A program made the position numbers and the translations under genes. A DNA stretch of 64,000 nucleotides from NCBI RefSeq assembly GCF_025666195.1, contig NZ_CP102592.1, positions 4,588,001 to 4,652,000 of the forward strand, read 5' to 3'. Under the pieces are notes generated by a model. The model searched no databases and had not been told where the DNA came from. It saw only the letters and a program-made list of their open reading frames with translations. The stretch comes from Xanthomonas sp. CFBP 8443. Its GTDB lineage: Bacteria > Pseudomonadota > Gammaproteobacteria > Xanthomonadales > Xanthomonadaceae. Positions 48,943-58,519 of the stretch are shown piece by piece (position 1 is the first letter of the stretch; the number at the start of each line of letters is the position of its first letter).

Positions 48943-49752
48943 CTAGGGCGCGTCCGATTCGATCGCCGCGGCCGGTTGCGGTTGCGGCCGTGCCAGCGCC
49001 GGCTGGGTCAGCGCGTAGAGGATGCGCAGGTCTTCGGCGTCGAGCGCAGTGGCGTCGTTGCCGCGGTAATGGTGGTGGAAGGCGCGCAACGTGGCGGCGC
49101 GATCGTCGAGCGGGTAGCCGATCAACGCCAATGCCTGCCATGGGTCGAAGCCGGGCGGCGCCGGTGGCGTATCCGCCGCCGGCCAGCGGCCGAAACCGGC
49201 GTCGGCCAGGCGCTTCCATGGAAACAGCGGACCCGGATCGACCTTGCGCGTGGGCGCGAAGTCCTGGTGCCCGACCACCTGCGTGCGCGGGATGCGCAGC
49301 CGCGTGCACAGGTCCTCCAGCAACAGCAGCAGGCTGTCGATCTGCGCCTGCGCGAACGGGGTCTTGCCGTCGTTGTCCAGTTCGATGCCGATGGACGCGG
49401 AATTGATATCGGTGATCGTGCCCCAGCGCCCGGCGCCGCCGTGCCAGGCGCGGCGTTCGTCGCTGACCAGCTGGTAGCGCTTGCCGTCGCGGCCGATCAG
49501 GTAGTGCGCGCTGACCTTGCCCTTGCTGTTGTGCGAACGCAGCGTGTCCAGGCTGCGCTGCACCGAGTCCTGATCGGTGTAGTGGATCACGATCAGGATC
49601 GGCCGGCGCAGGTCCTGGTTCGGCGACGGCACCCATTCGGCCAACGGATTGCGTTGCGGCGCGTGCGCGCAGGCGGCGAGCAGGGCGACGAGCGCGAGCG
49701 GTGCCAGCCAGCGGGTGCGGTGCGATGCAGAAGAGGGAAAGAGTCGGGTCAT
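48943..49752 (-). CDS. N-acetylmuramoyl-L-alanine amidase lipoprotein, AmiD-like
   Basis: 269 residues. Lipobox LLAAC (Cys27). The Amidase_2 (T7 lysozyme/AmpD) domain spans ~50-180 with zinc ligands in IVIHYTD (His), WHGGAGRWG and GHQDFAPTRKVDPGPLFPW (His and Asp). The C-terminal ~70 residues match the helical PG-binding module of AmiD (ALALIGYPL, RAFHHHYRG). AmiD-type enzymes are outer-membrane lipoproteins that cut muropeptides, including anhydro forms. Immediately upstream of the effector/immunity genes and downstream of the beta-lactamase-fold gene, all on the minus strand. Confidence 0.9.
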   Translation of the reverse strand: MTRLFPSSASHRTRWLAPLALVALLAACAHAPQRNPLAEWVPSPNQDLRRPILIVIHYTDQDSVQRSLDTLRSHNSKGKVSAHYLIGRDGKRYQLVSDERRAWHGGAGRWGTITDINSASIGIELDNDGKTPFAQAQIDSLLLLLEDLCTRLRIPRTQVVGHQDFAPTRKVDPGPLFPWKRLADAGFGRWPAADTPPAPPGFDPWQALALIGYPLDDRAATLRAFHHHYRGNDATALDAEDLRILYALTQPALARPQPQPAAAIESDAP

Positions 49753-49837
49753 GAAGAATTCCGGAATATCTGACAGTGAGCAGCGAGCGCAAGCAACAGC
49801 AGTATCTAGAAACCTGGTGAACGAGATGGTGGTTGCG

Positions 49838-49896
49838 GGTGGGACTTCAGTCCCGACGGGCTTTATGGCTGAAGCGTCGGGACTGGAGTCCCTCCC
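49838..49896. repeat. REP-like palindrome overlapping the 3' end of the serine hydrolase gene
   Basis: GGTGGGACTTCAGTCCCGAC (49838-49857) and a near reverse complement (49876-49896) form a stem with a short loop. The stop codon and last ~9 codons of the 49863-51512 gene lie within it. Confidence 0.8.
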
Positions 49897-51512
49897 AAGG
49901 CATCAGGGCACGGCCCCACCCGCACGAAGTCCAGATCGGCATAGTCGTAGCTGAAATCCGCGGCCGGATCGACATGCGCCAGACGCATCCGCGGCGTGCC
50001 GTCGGCATCGGCGACGAAGTCCAGCCACGGCTCGGCATCGACGCTGGCCTCGTCCCAGTCCACCAGCCAGCGCGCGCCGACCTGCATGACCCGGCCGCGC
50101 AGCAGCGGCGACTTGCGCGACTGGAAGCGCAGCGCGCCGTGCTGCGGGCACAGCACGACCTCGCCGAACCACGGATCGCGCCACACGCCTTGCCGATCGC
50201 GCGATGCTGCACTGGCTACCGGCACGCGCGCAGGCGTCTCGCCCGCGGCAGGCGCCGCCTTGTCGGCCTGCGCACGCGTGCGCTCGAGCAGCGTCGCGTA
50301 GTGTTCGACGTCCAGCCCGCGCTGCTGCGGACGGGTGAAGCGCTTGAGCAGCGCCTCGCCCAGGGTGGTGCGCATCTCGCCGCCCTCGCCGTTGCTGAGG
50401 ATGACGAAGCCGCTGCGCCGGTCCGGCAGAAGCACCAGCGACGAATACATGCCCATCAAGGTGCCGGTATGCGCGACCTGCCACTGCCCGTCCACGTCGG
50501 AGAGGCGCCAGCCGTAGCCATAGCCGTACAGGCGCGAGCCGTCCCACTCGCGCATCTGCGCGGTGATCGGCATCGGCGTGTGCAGCGTCCACAGCGCCTG
50601 GCGCTGCGCCGGCGACAGCCACGCCGCGGTGCCGCTGTCGGGCGCCAGCCAGGCGCGCATCCAGGCCAGCATGTCGTCCAGGCTGCAGCGCACGCCGCCG
50701 GCCGCCATCGATGGCGTATCCGCAATCTGTGCCGGGTCCGCGCGCACCACGACGTTGGCCCCGCCCTGGCGCATATGCGGCTGGGCGACGTTGCCGACCG
50801 CATCGCGCTCCCAGGCGCCGACCTGGCAGCGACGCATACCCAGCGGCGCGAACACCTGCTCGCGCAGCAACTGCTCGTAGGGCTTGCCGCCGGCGCGCGC
50901 GGCCGCCTCGCCGGCGACCACGTACAGCAGGTTGTCGTAGGCGTAGTGCGAACGGAAGCTGTGGGTCGGCTTGAGATGGGCGAGCCCGGCGACGATGTCG
51001 GCACGCGTGAAATCGTTGGGTTCCGGCCACAGCATCAGATCGCCGGCGCCCAGGCCCAGGCCGCTGTTGTGGATCAGCAGGTCGCGCACCTGGATGTGGC
51101 GCGTGACCCACGGGTCGTACATGCGGAACTCCGGCAGGTAGCTGATCACCGGATCGTCCCAGCGCAGCTTGCCGGCATCGACCAGCCGCGCCAATAGCGC
51201 GGTGGTCATGGCCTTGCTGTTGGAGGCGATCTTGAACAGCGTTTGGCCATCGATGCGCTCGCCGCTGCCGGCGCGCAGCTCGCCGGCGCTGCGCGCATAC
51301 ACCACCTCGCCGTTCTCGATCACGCCGACCGCCAGCCCCGGCAACCGGTAGCGGGTCAGCGCCTGCTCGAACAGGCGGTCGAGCTCGGCGCGCGGCGGCG
51401 CGGCGACGGTGTCCGGCGCCGCCGAGGCGAGTGCCGGCAGCATCGCGCAGGCGGCGAGCAGCCATCCGCGCAAGCGCGCCGCGGCGCTGCGCCGTGATGC
51501 ATCCGGTCTCAT
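49863..51512 (-). CDS. Exported beta-lactamase-fold serine hydrolase (class C-like)
   Basis: 549 residues from the ATG at 51512. Signal peptide ending ALASA (residue ~31). The active-site serine is in IASNSKAM (SxxK) and the second motif is YAYDN (YxN), as in class C beta-lactamase, D-aminopeptidase and EstB relatives; the third motif near VAHTGTLMG is HTG. After residue ~400 there is an extra C-terminal beta domain. The final residues GGTPVPTLQP are encoded by a REP element, suggesting the original C-terminus was replaced. It is co-directional with the TonB-dependent receptor 36 bp upstream. In this setting it may cut D-amino-acid peptides from the wall. Confidence 0.87.
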   Translation of the reverse strand: MRPDASRRSAAARLRGWLLAACAMLPALASAAPDTVAAPPRAELDRLFEQALTRYRLPGLAVGVIENGEVVYARSAGELRAGSGERIDGQTLFKIASNSKAMTTALLARLVDAGKLRWDDPVISYLPEFRMYDPWVTRHIQVRDLLIHNSGLGLGAGDLMLWPEPNDFTRADIVAGLAHLKPTHSFRSHYAYDNLLYVVAGEAAARAGGKPYEQLLREQVFAPLGMRRCQVGAWERDAVGNVAQPHMRQGGANVVVRADPAQIADTPSMAAGGVRCSLDDMLAWMRAWLAPDSGTAAWLSPAQRQALWTLHTPMPITAQMREWDGSRLYGYGYGWRLSDVDGQWQVAHTGTLMGMYSSLVLLPDRRSGFVILSNGEGGEMRTTLGEALLKRFTRPQQRGLDVEHYATLLERTRAQADKAAPAAGETPARVPVASAASRDRQGVWRDPWFGEVVLCPQHGALRFQSRKSPLLRGRVMQVGARWLVDWDEASVDAEPWLDFVADADGTPRMRLAHVDPAADFSYDYADLDFVRVGPCPDALGGTPVPTLQP

Positions 51513-51548
51513 CGTTGCCGCTGTGGCGACGTCGTCCCGCACGCCTGC

Positions 51549-54341
51549 TCAGAAGGTGTAGGTGAAATTGGCATACAGCTGGCGCCCGATCGCGCCGTAC
51601 ACGCGCGGGAAGTACGGCCAGGCCGTGTAGCTGTCGTCGCGCGGGTGAATCTTGTCGAACACGTTCAGCACGCTGATGCCGAGCGTGGCCTTGTCGGTGA
51701 TCTGCTTGGCGATGTCCGCGTTCCACACCACGTACGGCGCCACGCGCCCGGTCTCGGCGTAGTTGGGACGCGAGCCGTAGCGGTAGCCGTACAGGCTGGT
51801 CGACCAGTCGCCGATGCTCCAGTTCAGGCGCCAGTTGGTGCGGGTGCGGAACGCCAGGTAATCGACGTCGTTCATCACGTCCACCGGCTTGGCTCCGGCG
51901 AACTGCGCCACTTCCATCTTCAGCACGTGCGTGTAGCCGGCCTGCAGGCCGAACGCGCCCCAGTCGCCGAGATCGACGCTGTAGCGCAGGTTGGCGTCCA
52001 CGCCGTCGGTACGCATCAGCGACTGGTTGATCGGGAAGGTCTCGAACGCGGTGATCTGGCCTTCGGCGGTGAGGTCGGTGCCGGGGCTGCGGGTCACCGA
52101 CTGGATGTAGAACTGGCAGGCGGCCGAAGCGGTATCGATCGCATTGCCGGCGCGGTCGCTGCCGAGCAGGCAGTTGGCGTTGTTCTCCAGCAGGCTCTCG
52201 CTGGAGATCGATTCGACCCGGCCTTCCAGTTCGATCCGGTAGTAGTCCGCGCTCAGCGACAGCGTTGGCAGCACGTCCCAGACGAAGCCCAGCGTGGTCG
52301 ATTTCCCCTTCTCCTCCTCCAGCAACGGATTGGACGACTGGGTGGAGAAGGTCTGGTATTCGTGCGCGCTCGAACACGCCGCCGACAGCGGATCCAGGCC
52401 GTCGCGGCGGCATAGGTATTCGTCGGTGACGGTGGGATTGTTGGCGCTGGTGCCGGCGTAGATCCACAGCAGGTCCGGCGCGCGGAAACTGGTGGCGTGG
52501 CTGCCGCGCAGCAGCAGGCTGTCGAACGGCCGCCATTCCAGCCCGGCCTGCCAGGTGGTGGCGTCGTCGACCGAGGTGATGTCGTCGTACTTGTCGTAGC
52601 GGCCGGCCAGCGTGGCGCTGAGCCGGCTGAAGATCGGCACGCGCAGCTCCAGGCCGGCGGCGTAGCGGTCGCGCGGGCCGCCGCCCGGGGTCTGGGTCAG
52701 GTTGTAGATGCGCTCGCTGCCGGTGTAATCCACGGTGGTGCGCGGATCCGGCGCGAGATCGTACTTCTGCCGCGCCGCCTCCAGCACGGTGGCGATCTGC
52801 AGCATCCCGGCCGGCAGCTCGAACAGGTCGCCGCTGAACACGAACTGCGCCTGGTCGGTGCTGGATTCGCCGCGGCTCACCACGTCGGTGGTGAGTTGGT
52901 CGTACAGCGCCGCGCTGCCCGGCGCGAACAGCTTGTCGGCGTAGAACTCGCGGATCTCGGTGCCGTCGGGCCGATAACCGAGCACCGGCCCCATGTAGTA
53001 GTCGCGCACCGCATTGGTCAGGAAGCGCGGGCGCCGGGTGGTGATGTCGTAGCGCGACATCGACACGCTCGCGTCCCAGTCGAAGCGGCCGTCGAACAGC
53101 TTGCCGCGCACGCCGGCGTTGAGGTTCCAGGATTTCTCGTCGTACTCGATGTTCTTGATCCCGCCCACTTCCGACGGCAGGAAGATGCGCTGTGCGGTGA
53201 CCAGGCCCAGGTCCGGATCGTAGACGGTGAAGGCGCCTTCGCCGATGTAGTAGTGGGTCTGGCTGGAGCTTTCGTCCTTGGAACGGTTGGCCAGCACCTG
53301 CGCATAGCCGGTGACGTCGTCGCTGAAATCGAAGGTGCCGGACAGATAGGCCGAGGTCTTGCCGTAGCCGTTCTGCACCGAGCGGCCTTCGTAGTAGCCG
53401 AACGCGCCGCAGCGGTTGGGCGCGGCCAGGTTGTCGGCGGTCTTGTAGGGCGCGAACGCCGGATTGGTCGCCGCGCAGGCGCTGTCCAGCGCGCTGGCCG
53501 AGGTCGACAGCGCGCCGCCGCTCGGCCACAGATAGGTGTTGCCGCGGCGCAGATAGACGCCGGAGATCGACGCATTGGGACTGGACGGGTCGGCCTTGTT
53601 GGCCGGATGGTCGTCGTAGGAATCCATGAAGTCGCGCTGGCTGGCGACGATCGCCTCGCGGTCCATCCGCTCGAACGCGTAGGTCAGGCTCCAGCGGTCG
53701 CCGGTGCGGCCGCCGCTCCATTGCAGCTGGCCGCTGTCGCCGCCGCCGCGCGTGGTGGTGCCGCCGCGCAGGCGCAGCGTGTCGCCGCTGAAATTGCGCT
53801 TGGTGATGATGTTGACCACGCCGGCCACCGCGTCGGAACCGTAGATCGCCGAGGCGCCGCCGCTCATCACCTCGATGCGCTCTACCGCCGCGGCGGGAAT
53901 GCTGCCCAGGCTGACCGCGGTGCCGTTGGCGCCGTAGGACTGCGGGTAGTCGGCCATGCGCTTGCCGTTGAGCAGGATCAGCTGATAGCCCGGACCCAGG
54001 CCGCGCAGGTTGAGGAACTGGCCGTTGGGCGAACTGCCGGTCTGGTCGCTTTCGTTGAAGGCGCTGCCGCTGAACTGGGTCAGCGTGCCGAGCGACTCCC
54101 ACACCGTGCTGAAGCCCTGCTTCTGGATCTCCTGCGCGGTGATCACGGTCACCGGCGCCGGGCCTTCCACCTGCGAGCGTGCGATGCGCGAGCCGGTGAC
54201 GTTGACCTTGTCCAGGTCGCGCGTGGCGGTGGGCGCGTCCTGCGCGGCGGCGAGTGGCGGCAATGCCAGCACGGCCAGCAACGCGAGGGCCAGACCGGAT
54301 GGACGCAGACGGGGACGGGAAACATGGATTGGATCGGACAC
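51549..54341 (-). CDS. TonB-dependent outer-membrane receptor
   Basis: 930 residues from a GTG at 54341 with AGGAGAG 7 nt upstream. Signal peptide ending LAAAQ (residue ~34), plug domain ~50-190 (APVTVITAQEIQKQGFSTV, NLRGLGPGYQLILLNGKRM split across it, YGSDAVAGVVNIITKR), then a 22-strand barrel ending in aromatic residue (YANFTYTF). No clear TonB box of the siderophore type and no Fur-box was found. Linked to a beta-lactamase-fold hydrolase, an NlpC/P60 peptidase and a dipeptide epimerase, so the likely ligand is a peptide or muropeptide, not iron. Ligand is inferred from context. Confidence 0.92.
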   Translation of the reverse strand: MSDPIHVSRPRLRPSGLALALLAVLALPPLAAAQDAPTATRDLDKVNVTGSRIARSQVEGPAPVTVITAQEIQKQGFSTVWESLGTLTQFSGSAFNESDQTGSSPNGQFLNLRGLGPGYQLILLNGKRMADYPQSYGANGTAVSLGSIPAAAVERIEVMSGGASAIYGSDAVAGVVNIITKRNFSGDTLRLRGGTTTRGGGDSGQLQWSGGRTGDRWSLTYAFERMDREAIVASQRDFMDSYDDHPANKADPSSPNASISGVYLRRGNTYLWPSGGALSTSASALDSACAATNPAFAPYKTADNLAAPNRCGAFGYYEGRSVQNGYGKTSAYLSGTFDFSDDVTGYAQVLANRSKDESSSQTHYYIGEGAFTVYDPDLGLVTAQRIFLPSEVGGIKNIEYDEKSWNLNAGVRGKLFDGRFDWDASVSMSRYDITTRRPRFLTNAVRDYYMGPVLGYRPDGTEIREFYADKLFAPGSAALYDQLTTDVVSRGESSTDQAQFVFSGDLFELPAGMLQIATVLEAARQKYDLAPDPRTTVDYTGSERIYNLTQTPGGGPRDRYAAGLELRVPIFSRLSATLAGRYDKYDDITSVDDATTWQAGLEWRPFDSLLLRGSHATSFRAPDLLWIYAGTSANNPTVTDEYLCRRDGLDPLSAACSSAHEYQTFSTQSSNPLLEEEKGKSTTLGFVWDVLPTLSLSADYYRIELEGRVESISSESLLENNANCLLGSDRAGNAIDTASAACQFYIQSVTRSPGTDLTAEGQITAFETFPINQSLMRTDGVDANLRYSVDLGDWGAFGLQAGYTHVLKMEVAQFAGAKPVDVMNDVDYLAFRTRTNWRLNWSIGDWSTSLYGYRYGSRPNYAETGRVAPYVVWNADIAKQITDKATLGISVLNVFDKIHPRDDSYTAWPYFPRVYGAIGRQLYANFTYTF

Positions 54342-54640
54342 GCGGCTCTCTCCTGCAAGCGACGACGCTGACGACGATGACCGAGCCGACGCAGGCCAAC
54401 AGCCGGCCGCCTTCCTGGGCACCCACGCGGACAACACGACGCACGGCCGCAGCACGGCGCCCTCCTTCTATTCCTCGACTTCCCCCAGGTGCGCATACCG
54501 AACGGCGACCCCTGCGACGTGCACCCGTAGTTCCAGGCCCTCGTCTCGCTGCTGGCGGAACCAGCGCTTGTCGGCGTCGGCCCCTCGCTCCTGTCTTTCG
54601 GGTGTAACACGGCGCAAAACGGCCTGTCAATCAACTCTTC
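54342..54640. other. Divergent intergenic region between receptor and NlpC/P60 genes
   Basis: No supported gene. It holds the 5' UTR of the receptor, about 280 nt if the mirrored -35 at 54630 is used. Its right edge carries the divergent promoter pair described separately. Confidence 0.6.
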
Positions 54641-54669
54641 TTGACAAGCCGAATCGAGGAAAAGACTAT
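54625..54669 (+). promoter_or_regulatory. Sigma-70 promoter for the NlpC/P60-epimerase operon within an inverted repeat
   Basis: TTGACA (54641-54646), 17-bp spacer, GACTAT (54664-54669); transcription would start near 54676, 43 nt before the ATG at 54719. TGTCAA at 54625-54630 is the exact mirror of the -35, ten bases away, and could be the -35 of the divergent receptor promoter or half of an operator. Confidence 0.55.
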
Positions 54670-54718
54670 TCCGGAGCGACGCGCAGCCGTCGATACGCTT
54701 TCCATCTCGCGGGGTCCG

Positions 54719-56113
54719 ATGAACACGATGCGTGGCCTGTGCTTGCTGCTGGCCGCAGCGCTGAGCGGCCCGGTGCTGGCGGCAAGCGCCGACGACACGG
54801 TGCCGTTCCAGTTGCACGCCAGCCAGTTGCAGGCGGACTACTGGATCGCGCGCCTGCCCGCGGCGCAACGCCCGCTACTCGACGCGGCGCAGGTGCAGGC
54901 CTTCAACGCGCATCTGCTGCGCCACGATGCGTCGATGCACGACCTGCAGGCGCTGCCCGACCGCTACAGCGCAGAACAGGTGCGCGCGCAGGTGCTGGCG
55001 CTGTCGGCATCGCCGACGCGCACGCTCTTCGACGCGAGCGGCACCGCGCTCGACGCCGCGCAGCTGGCGGCCTTGCACTCCGCGCTCGCCCTGGACGCGG
55101 TCCCCGCGCAAGTCGCGCCGCGTTACGCGCTGGTGGTGCGCCGCGCCGACCTGCGCACCTTCCCCACCCGGCAACGCGCGTTCAGCGGCCGCGACGACCA
55201 CGACATCGACCGCTTTCAGGAATCGGCGCTGTATCCCGGCACCGCGGTGGCGATCCTGCACGCCAGCGGCGACGGTCAATGGCTGTTCGTGCTGGCGCCG
55301 AACTATGCAGCGTGGATCGAACGCGATCGCGTCGCCGAAGGCGAACGCGCCGCGGTGCTGGACTACGCGCGGCGCACGCCGCGGCTGGTGGTGACAGGCG
55401 CCCGCGCGCTGACCGCGTTCACCCCGGAACTGCAGGCCGCGTCGCAGGTAGCGCTGGACATGGGCAGCATGCTGCCGCTGCGCGAAGACTGGCCGGCGCA
55501 ACAGCTGGTCAACGGCCAGTCGCCATTGGCCGCGTACGTGGTGCAACTGCCGTTGCGCGGCGACGACGGCCGGCTGCGGCTGGCGCCCGCGCTGGTGCCG
55601 CGCGGCGCCGATGTCGCCACCGCGCCGCTGCCGGCCACCCAACGCAACCTGCTGCGGCAAGCGTTCAAGTTTCTCGGCGAGCGCTACGGCTGGGGCAACG
55701 ACTACGATGCGCGCGACTGCAGCGGCTTCGTCTCCGACGTCTACCGCAGCCTGGGCATCGCCCTGCCGCGCAATACCGGCGACCAGGCGCGCAGCCCCAG
55801 CCTCGCCGCCGTGCCCTACGCCGCTGCCGCGCCGCTGGCGCAACGGCAGCGGGCGCTGGCGCAGCTGCAGGTCGGCGACCTGGTCTACATCCCCGGCCAC
55901 GTGATGATGGTGATCGGCCACGACCGCGGCCACACCTGGATGATCCACGACGTGGCCGGCGCCAGCTACCGCGACGCGAGCGGCCAATTGCAGCGCGTGC
56001 GCCTCAACGGCGTCTCGGTGACCCCGCTGGAGCCGATGCTGCTGGGCGACGGCACGCCCTTCATCGACCGCATCACCCGCATCCAACGCGTCCGCCCGGT
56101 CGCCACCGAATGA
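54719..56113 (+). CDS. Exported SH3/NlpC/P60 cell-wall peptidase
   Basis: 464 residues. Signal peptide ending VLAAS (residue ~23). Two SH3-like domains occupy roughly residues 140-300 (DLRTFPTRQRAF, ALYPGTAVAILHASGDGQWLFVL), and the catalytic NlpC/P60 domain follows with Cys in DARDCSGFVSDVYRSLG and His in IPGHVMMVIG. This matches gamma-D-glutamyl-L-diamino acid endopeptidases (dipeptidyl-peptidase VI type) that cut L-Ala-gamma-D-Glu from wall peptides. The stop overlaps the epimerase start by 4 bp, so the product dipeptide and its next enzyme are made together. Confidence 0.92.
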   Translation: MNTMRGLCLLLAAALSGPVLAASADDTVPFQLHASQLQADYWIARLPAAQRPLLDAAQVQAFNAHLLRHDASMHDLQALPDRYSAEQVRAQVLALSASPTRTLFDASGTALDAAQLAALHSALALDAVPAQVAPRYALVVRRADLRTFPTRQRAFSGRDDHDIDRFQESALYPGTAVAILHASGDGQWLFVLAPNYAAWIERDRVAEGERAAVLDYARRTPRLVVTGARALTAFTPELQAASQVALDMGSMLPLREDWPAQQLVNGQSPLAAYVVQLPLRGDDGRLRLAPALVPRGADVATAPLPATQRNLLRQAFKFLGERYGWGNDYDARDCSGFVSDVYRSLGIALPRNTGDQARSPSLAAVPYAAAAPLAQRQRALAQLQVGDLVYIPGHVMMVIGHDRGHTWMIHDVAGASYRDASGQLQRVRLNGVSVTPLEPMLLGDGTPFIDRITRIQRVRPVATE

Positions 56114-57213
56114 AGATCACCGATATCCGCCTGGGCATGCTGCGCGTGCCGCTGAAGACCCCGTTCAAGACCGCGCTGCGCACCGTGGAAACGGTCGAGG
56201 ACGTGATCGTGCTGGTCCACACCGACAGCGGCCACATCGGCTATGGCGAAGCGCCGGCGACCGCACCGATCACCGGCGACACCCACGGCTCGATCGTCGC
56301 GGCGATCGACGGCTTCATCAAGCCGCGCCTGCTCGGCGAGGACGTCGCCAACCTCAACCGGTTGACCGGGCTGATCCAGGGCGCGCTGGAGCGCAACGGC
56401 AGCGCCAAGGCCGCGGTGGAGATCGCGGTCTACGACCTGTGGGCGCAGCTGTACGGCGCGCCGCTGTACAAGATGCTCGGCGGCGGCACGCCGGCCATCG
56501 CCACCGACATCACCATCAGCGTGGACGCCGTCGACAAGATGGTGAGCGATGCGCTGTCGGCGCTCGCGCGCGGCTTCACTGCGCTGAAGATCAAGGTCGG
56601 CAAGGACATCGACGTGGACATCGAGCGGGTCAAGGCGATCCACGCCGCAGTCGACGGCCGCGCGCTGCTGCGCCTGGATGCCAACCAGGGCTGGACGCCG
56701 AAGCAGGCGGTGTACGCGATGCGCACGCTGGAAGACGCCGGGGTGGCGCTGGAGCTGCTGGAGCAGCCGGTCAAAGCCTCGGACATCGATGGCCTGAAGT
56801 ACGTGACCGAGCGGGTGAACACGCCGGTGATGGCCGACGAGAGCGTATTCGCGCCGGCGCAGGTCTTCGACCTGATCCAGCGCCGCGCGGCGGACATCAT
56901 CAACATCAAGCTGATGAAGGCCGGCGGGCTGTCCAACGCGATCCGCATCGCCGACATCGCGGCGCTGTACGGGGTGCAATGCATGATCGGCTGCATGCTC
57001 GAGTCGAGCATCAGCGTGGCGGCGGCGGTGCACTTGGCGGTGGCCAAGGCGGACGTCATCACCAAGGTGGACCTGGACGGCCCATCACTGGGCCTGTTCA
57101 ACCCGGTGGAGGGTGGGGTGATCTTCAACGACTCGCAGATCACCATCACCGACGCGCCTGGCCTGGGCATCCGCGAGATCCGCGGCCTGGAGCTGCTGCC
57201 CCCGCGAGGGTGA
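56110..57213 (+). CDS. L-Ala-D/L-Glu epimerase (dipeptide epimerase, enolase superfamily)
   Basis: 367 residues. The muconate-lactonizing subgroup of the enolase superfamily: KxK in ALKIKVG, metal ligands in LRLDANQGW (Asp), LLEQPV (Glu) and VMADESVF (Asp), and the second catalytic lysine in INIKLMKAGG. YcjG/YkfB enzymes with this pattern convert L-Ala-D-Glu to L-Ala-L-Glu so that the murein dipeptide can be digested. ATGA overlap with the upstream NlpC/P60 gene is strong support for this substrate. Confidence 0.93.
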   Translation: MKITDIRLGMLRVPLKTPFKTALRTVETVEDVIVLVHTDSGHIGYGEAPATAPITGDTHGSIVAAIDGFIKPRLLGEDVANLNRLTGLIQGALERNGSAKAAVEIAVYDLWAQLYGAPLYKMLGGGTPAIATDITISVDAVDKMVSDALSALARGFTALKIKVGKDIDVDIERVKAIHAAVDGRALLRLDANQGWTPKQAVYAMRTLEDAGVALELLEQPVKASDIDGLKYVTERVNTPVMADESVFAPAQVFDLIQRRAADIINIKLMKAGGLSNAIRIADIAALYGVQCMIGCMLESSISVAAAVHLAVAKADVITKVDLDGPSLGLFNPVEGGVIFNDSQITITDAPGLGIREIRGLELLPPRG

Positions 57214-57518
57214 TCTGGGTACGTTGGCGCATGCGCTGCAATGCGCACGACCGACACATGCGGCTGTTTCCATCGCGATCGCGCTTGCCATCACTACGTA
57301 TGGCGGTCGACGCTGGTGTGCATCTGTGCTGACGGCCACCGTGACGTCGGCAGGCATCACCTGGAACGCCAAGCCGATCCTATTTGCCCACTGCTTCCGC
57401 TTTGCCCTGCTCTTCTTGGCTTGAGCTTGGGGTTGGGCCTGGCTCTGCTGTGCTTCTGCTCTGCTGTTGCTTCTGCTGTTGCTTTTACCGGGTTCCCTTC
57501 CGCAGCGGCGGATGGACC

Positions 57519-58070
57519 GGGGAAAAACCCGAAGGGCGGCGCACAGGGATGTGCGCCGTTCGCGGCAGGGGCAGGATGCCCCTTCCGCGAATCCCCGGTG
57601 CATCCGCGGACCCGTAGCGCGCAGCGCGGAGGGCGCAAGGCAGGGCGTGCTTTCTTTTGGTTACTTTTCTTTGCACGAGCAAAGAAAAGTGACCCGCCAA
57701 GGGCGGAAGCTTTTGCTTTGCTGTTTGCTTGGGCATTTGCTTTTGTAGGAGCGGCTTCAGCCGCGACACCTTCCTGACAGGATCAGTCGCGGCTGAAGCC
57801 GCTCCTACAATGATTCCTCCATCCATCACCATCACCATCACCGTCGCGTAAGCAAAGGCAAAGGCAAAGGCAACAGCTTTCGCCTTTGGCGAGTTACTTT
57901 TCTTTGCTTGTGCAAAGAAAAGTAACCAAAAGAAAGCACACCCTGCCTCCGCGCCCTCCGCGCTACGCGCTCCGGGTCCGCGAATAGGACGGGATTCGCG
58001 GAAGGGGCATCCTGCCCCTGCCGCGAACGGCGCACATCCCTGTGCGCCGCCCCTTCGGGGTTTTTCCCGC
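57519..58070. repeat. ~175-bp imperfect inverted repeat with ~200-bp loop
   Basis: Left arm 57519-57693 and right arm 57893-58070 are reverse complements with scattered differences. Shared landmarks: GGAAAAACCCGAAGGGCGGC, GCACAGGGATGTGCGCC, GGGGCAGGATGCCCCTTCCG, GTGCTTTCTTTTGGTTAC and TTTCTTTGCACGAGCAAAGA. Each arm therefore also folds on itself into two or three small hairpins. Confidence 0.92.
57744..57809. repeat. Perfect 24-bp REP pair
   Basis: TGTAGGAGCGGCTTCAGCCG plus CGAC at 57744-57767, and its exact reverse complement at 57786-57809, separated by 18 bp. It is centred in the loop of the larger inverted repeat. Confidence 0.95.
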
Positions 58071-58519
58071 CCTATTCGCCGCTACGTAAGGGGCCCGGTA
58101 AAGCAAAACAGCAACAGCAACAACCACAGCAACAGCCACTACCACGGCACTGCGCGGCATGGCCACGGCGACAATGGCGGTACGGCGGCAGCACGGCTGC
58201 ACGGCTGCACGGCCGCGGAAGATACATAGGCAACAGTGGCGACCAACACGTAAAGGCCACGGCCGACGCCAGCCCGATCAACTCGCGACCAACCCGCCTG
58301 ACTTGCTGTACCACGCACTGCCACACCTGCCTGGATCGACCCACTGCCAGCGCATCACACGCACGACCGCCACGCACCGAACAACTACGGTAACGTGCAC
58401 TATTGCAGAGCGCCCACCCGACATCGTGCGAGTGCCGTTGTGCCGCCACCCTGACCGCCGCCGGCAACGCGCGGCTACCCTGGGTCCAGTACCTGTTCGA
58501 TGCCCGATCGCGACCGGAG

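Larger units (their letters stand above)
57214..58519. other. Gene-free block of nested repeats
   Basis: No supported gene over 1.3 kb. It is made of a ~175-bp inverted repeat (57519-57693 and 57893-58070) enclosing a REP pair (57744-57809), a CATCAC hexamer run (57825-57842) and an AAAGGC run (57853-57872). Long open frames here arise from the GC-rich repeat and have no ribosome sites or domains. Confidence 0.75.

Noticed and set aside
57241..58200. Small frames within the nested inverted repeat
   Set aside because: They follow the repeat structure, appear mirrored in both arms and lack start signals.
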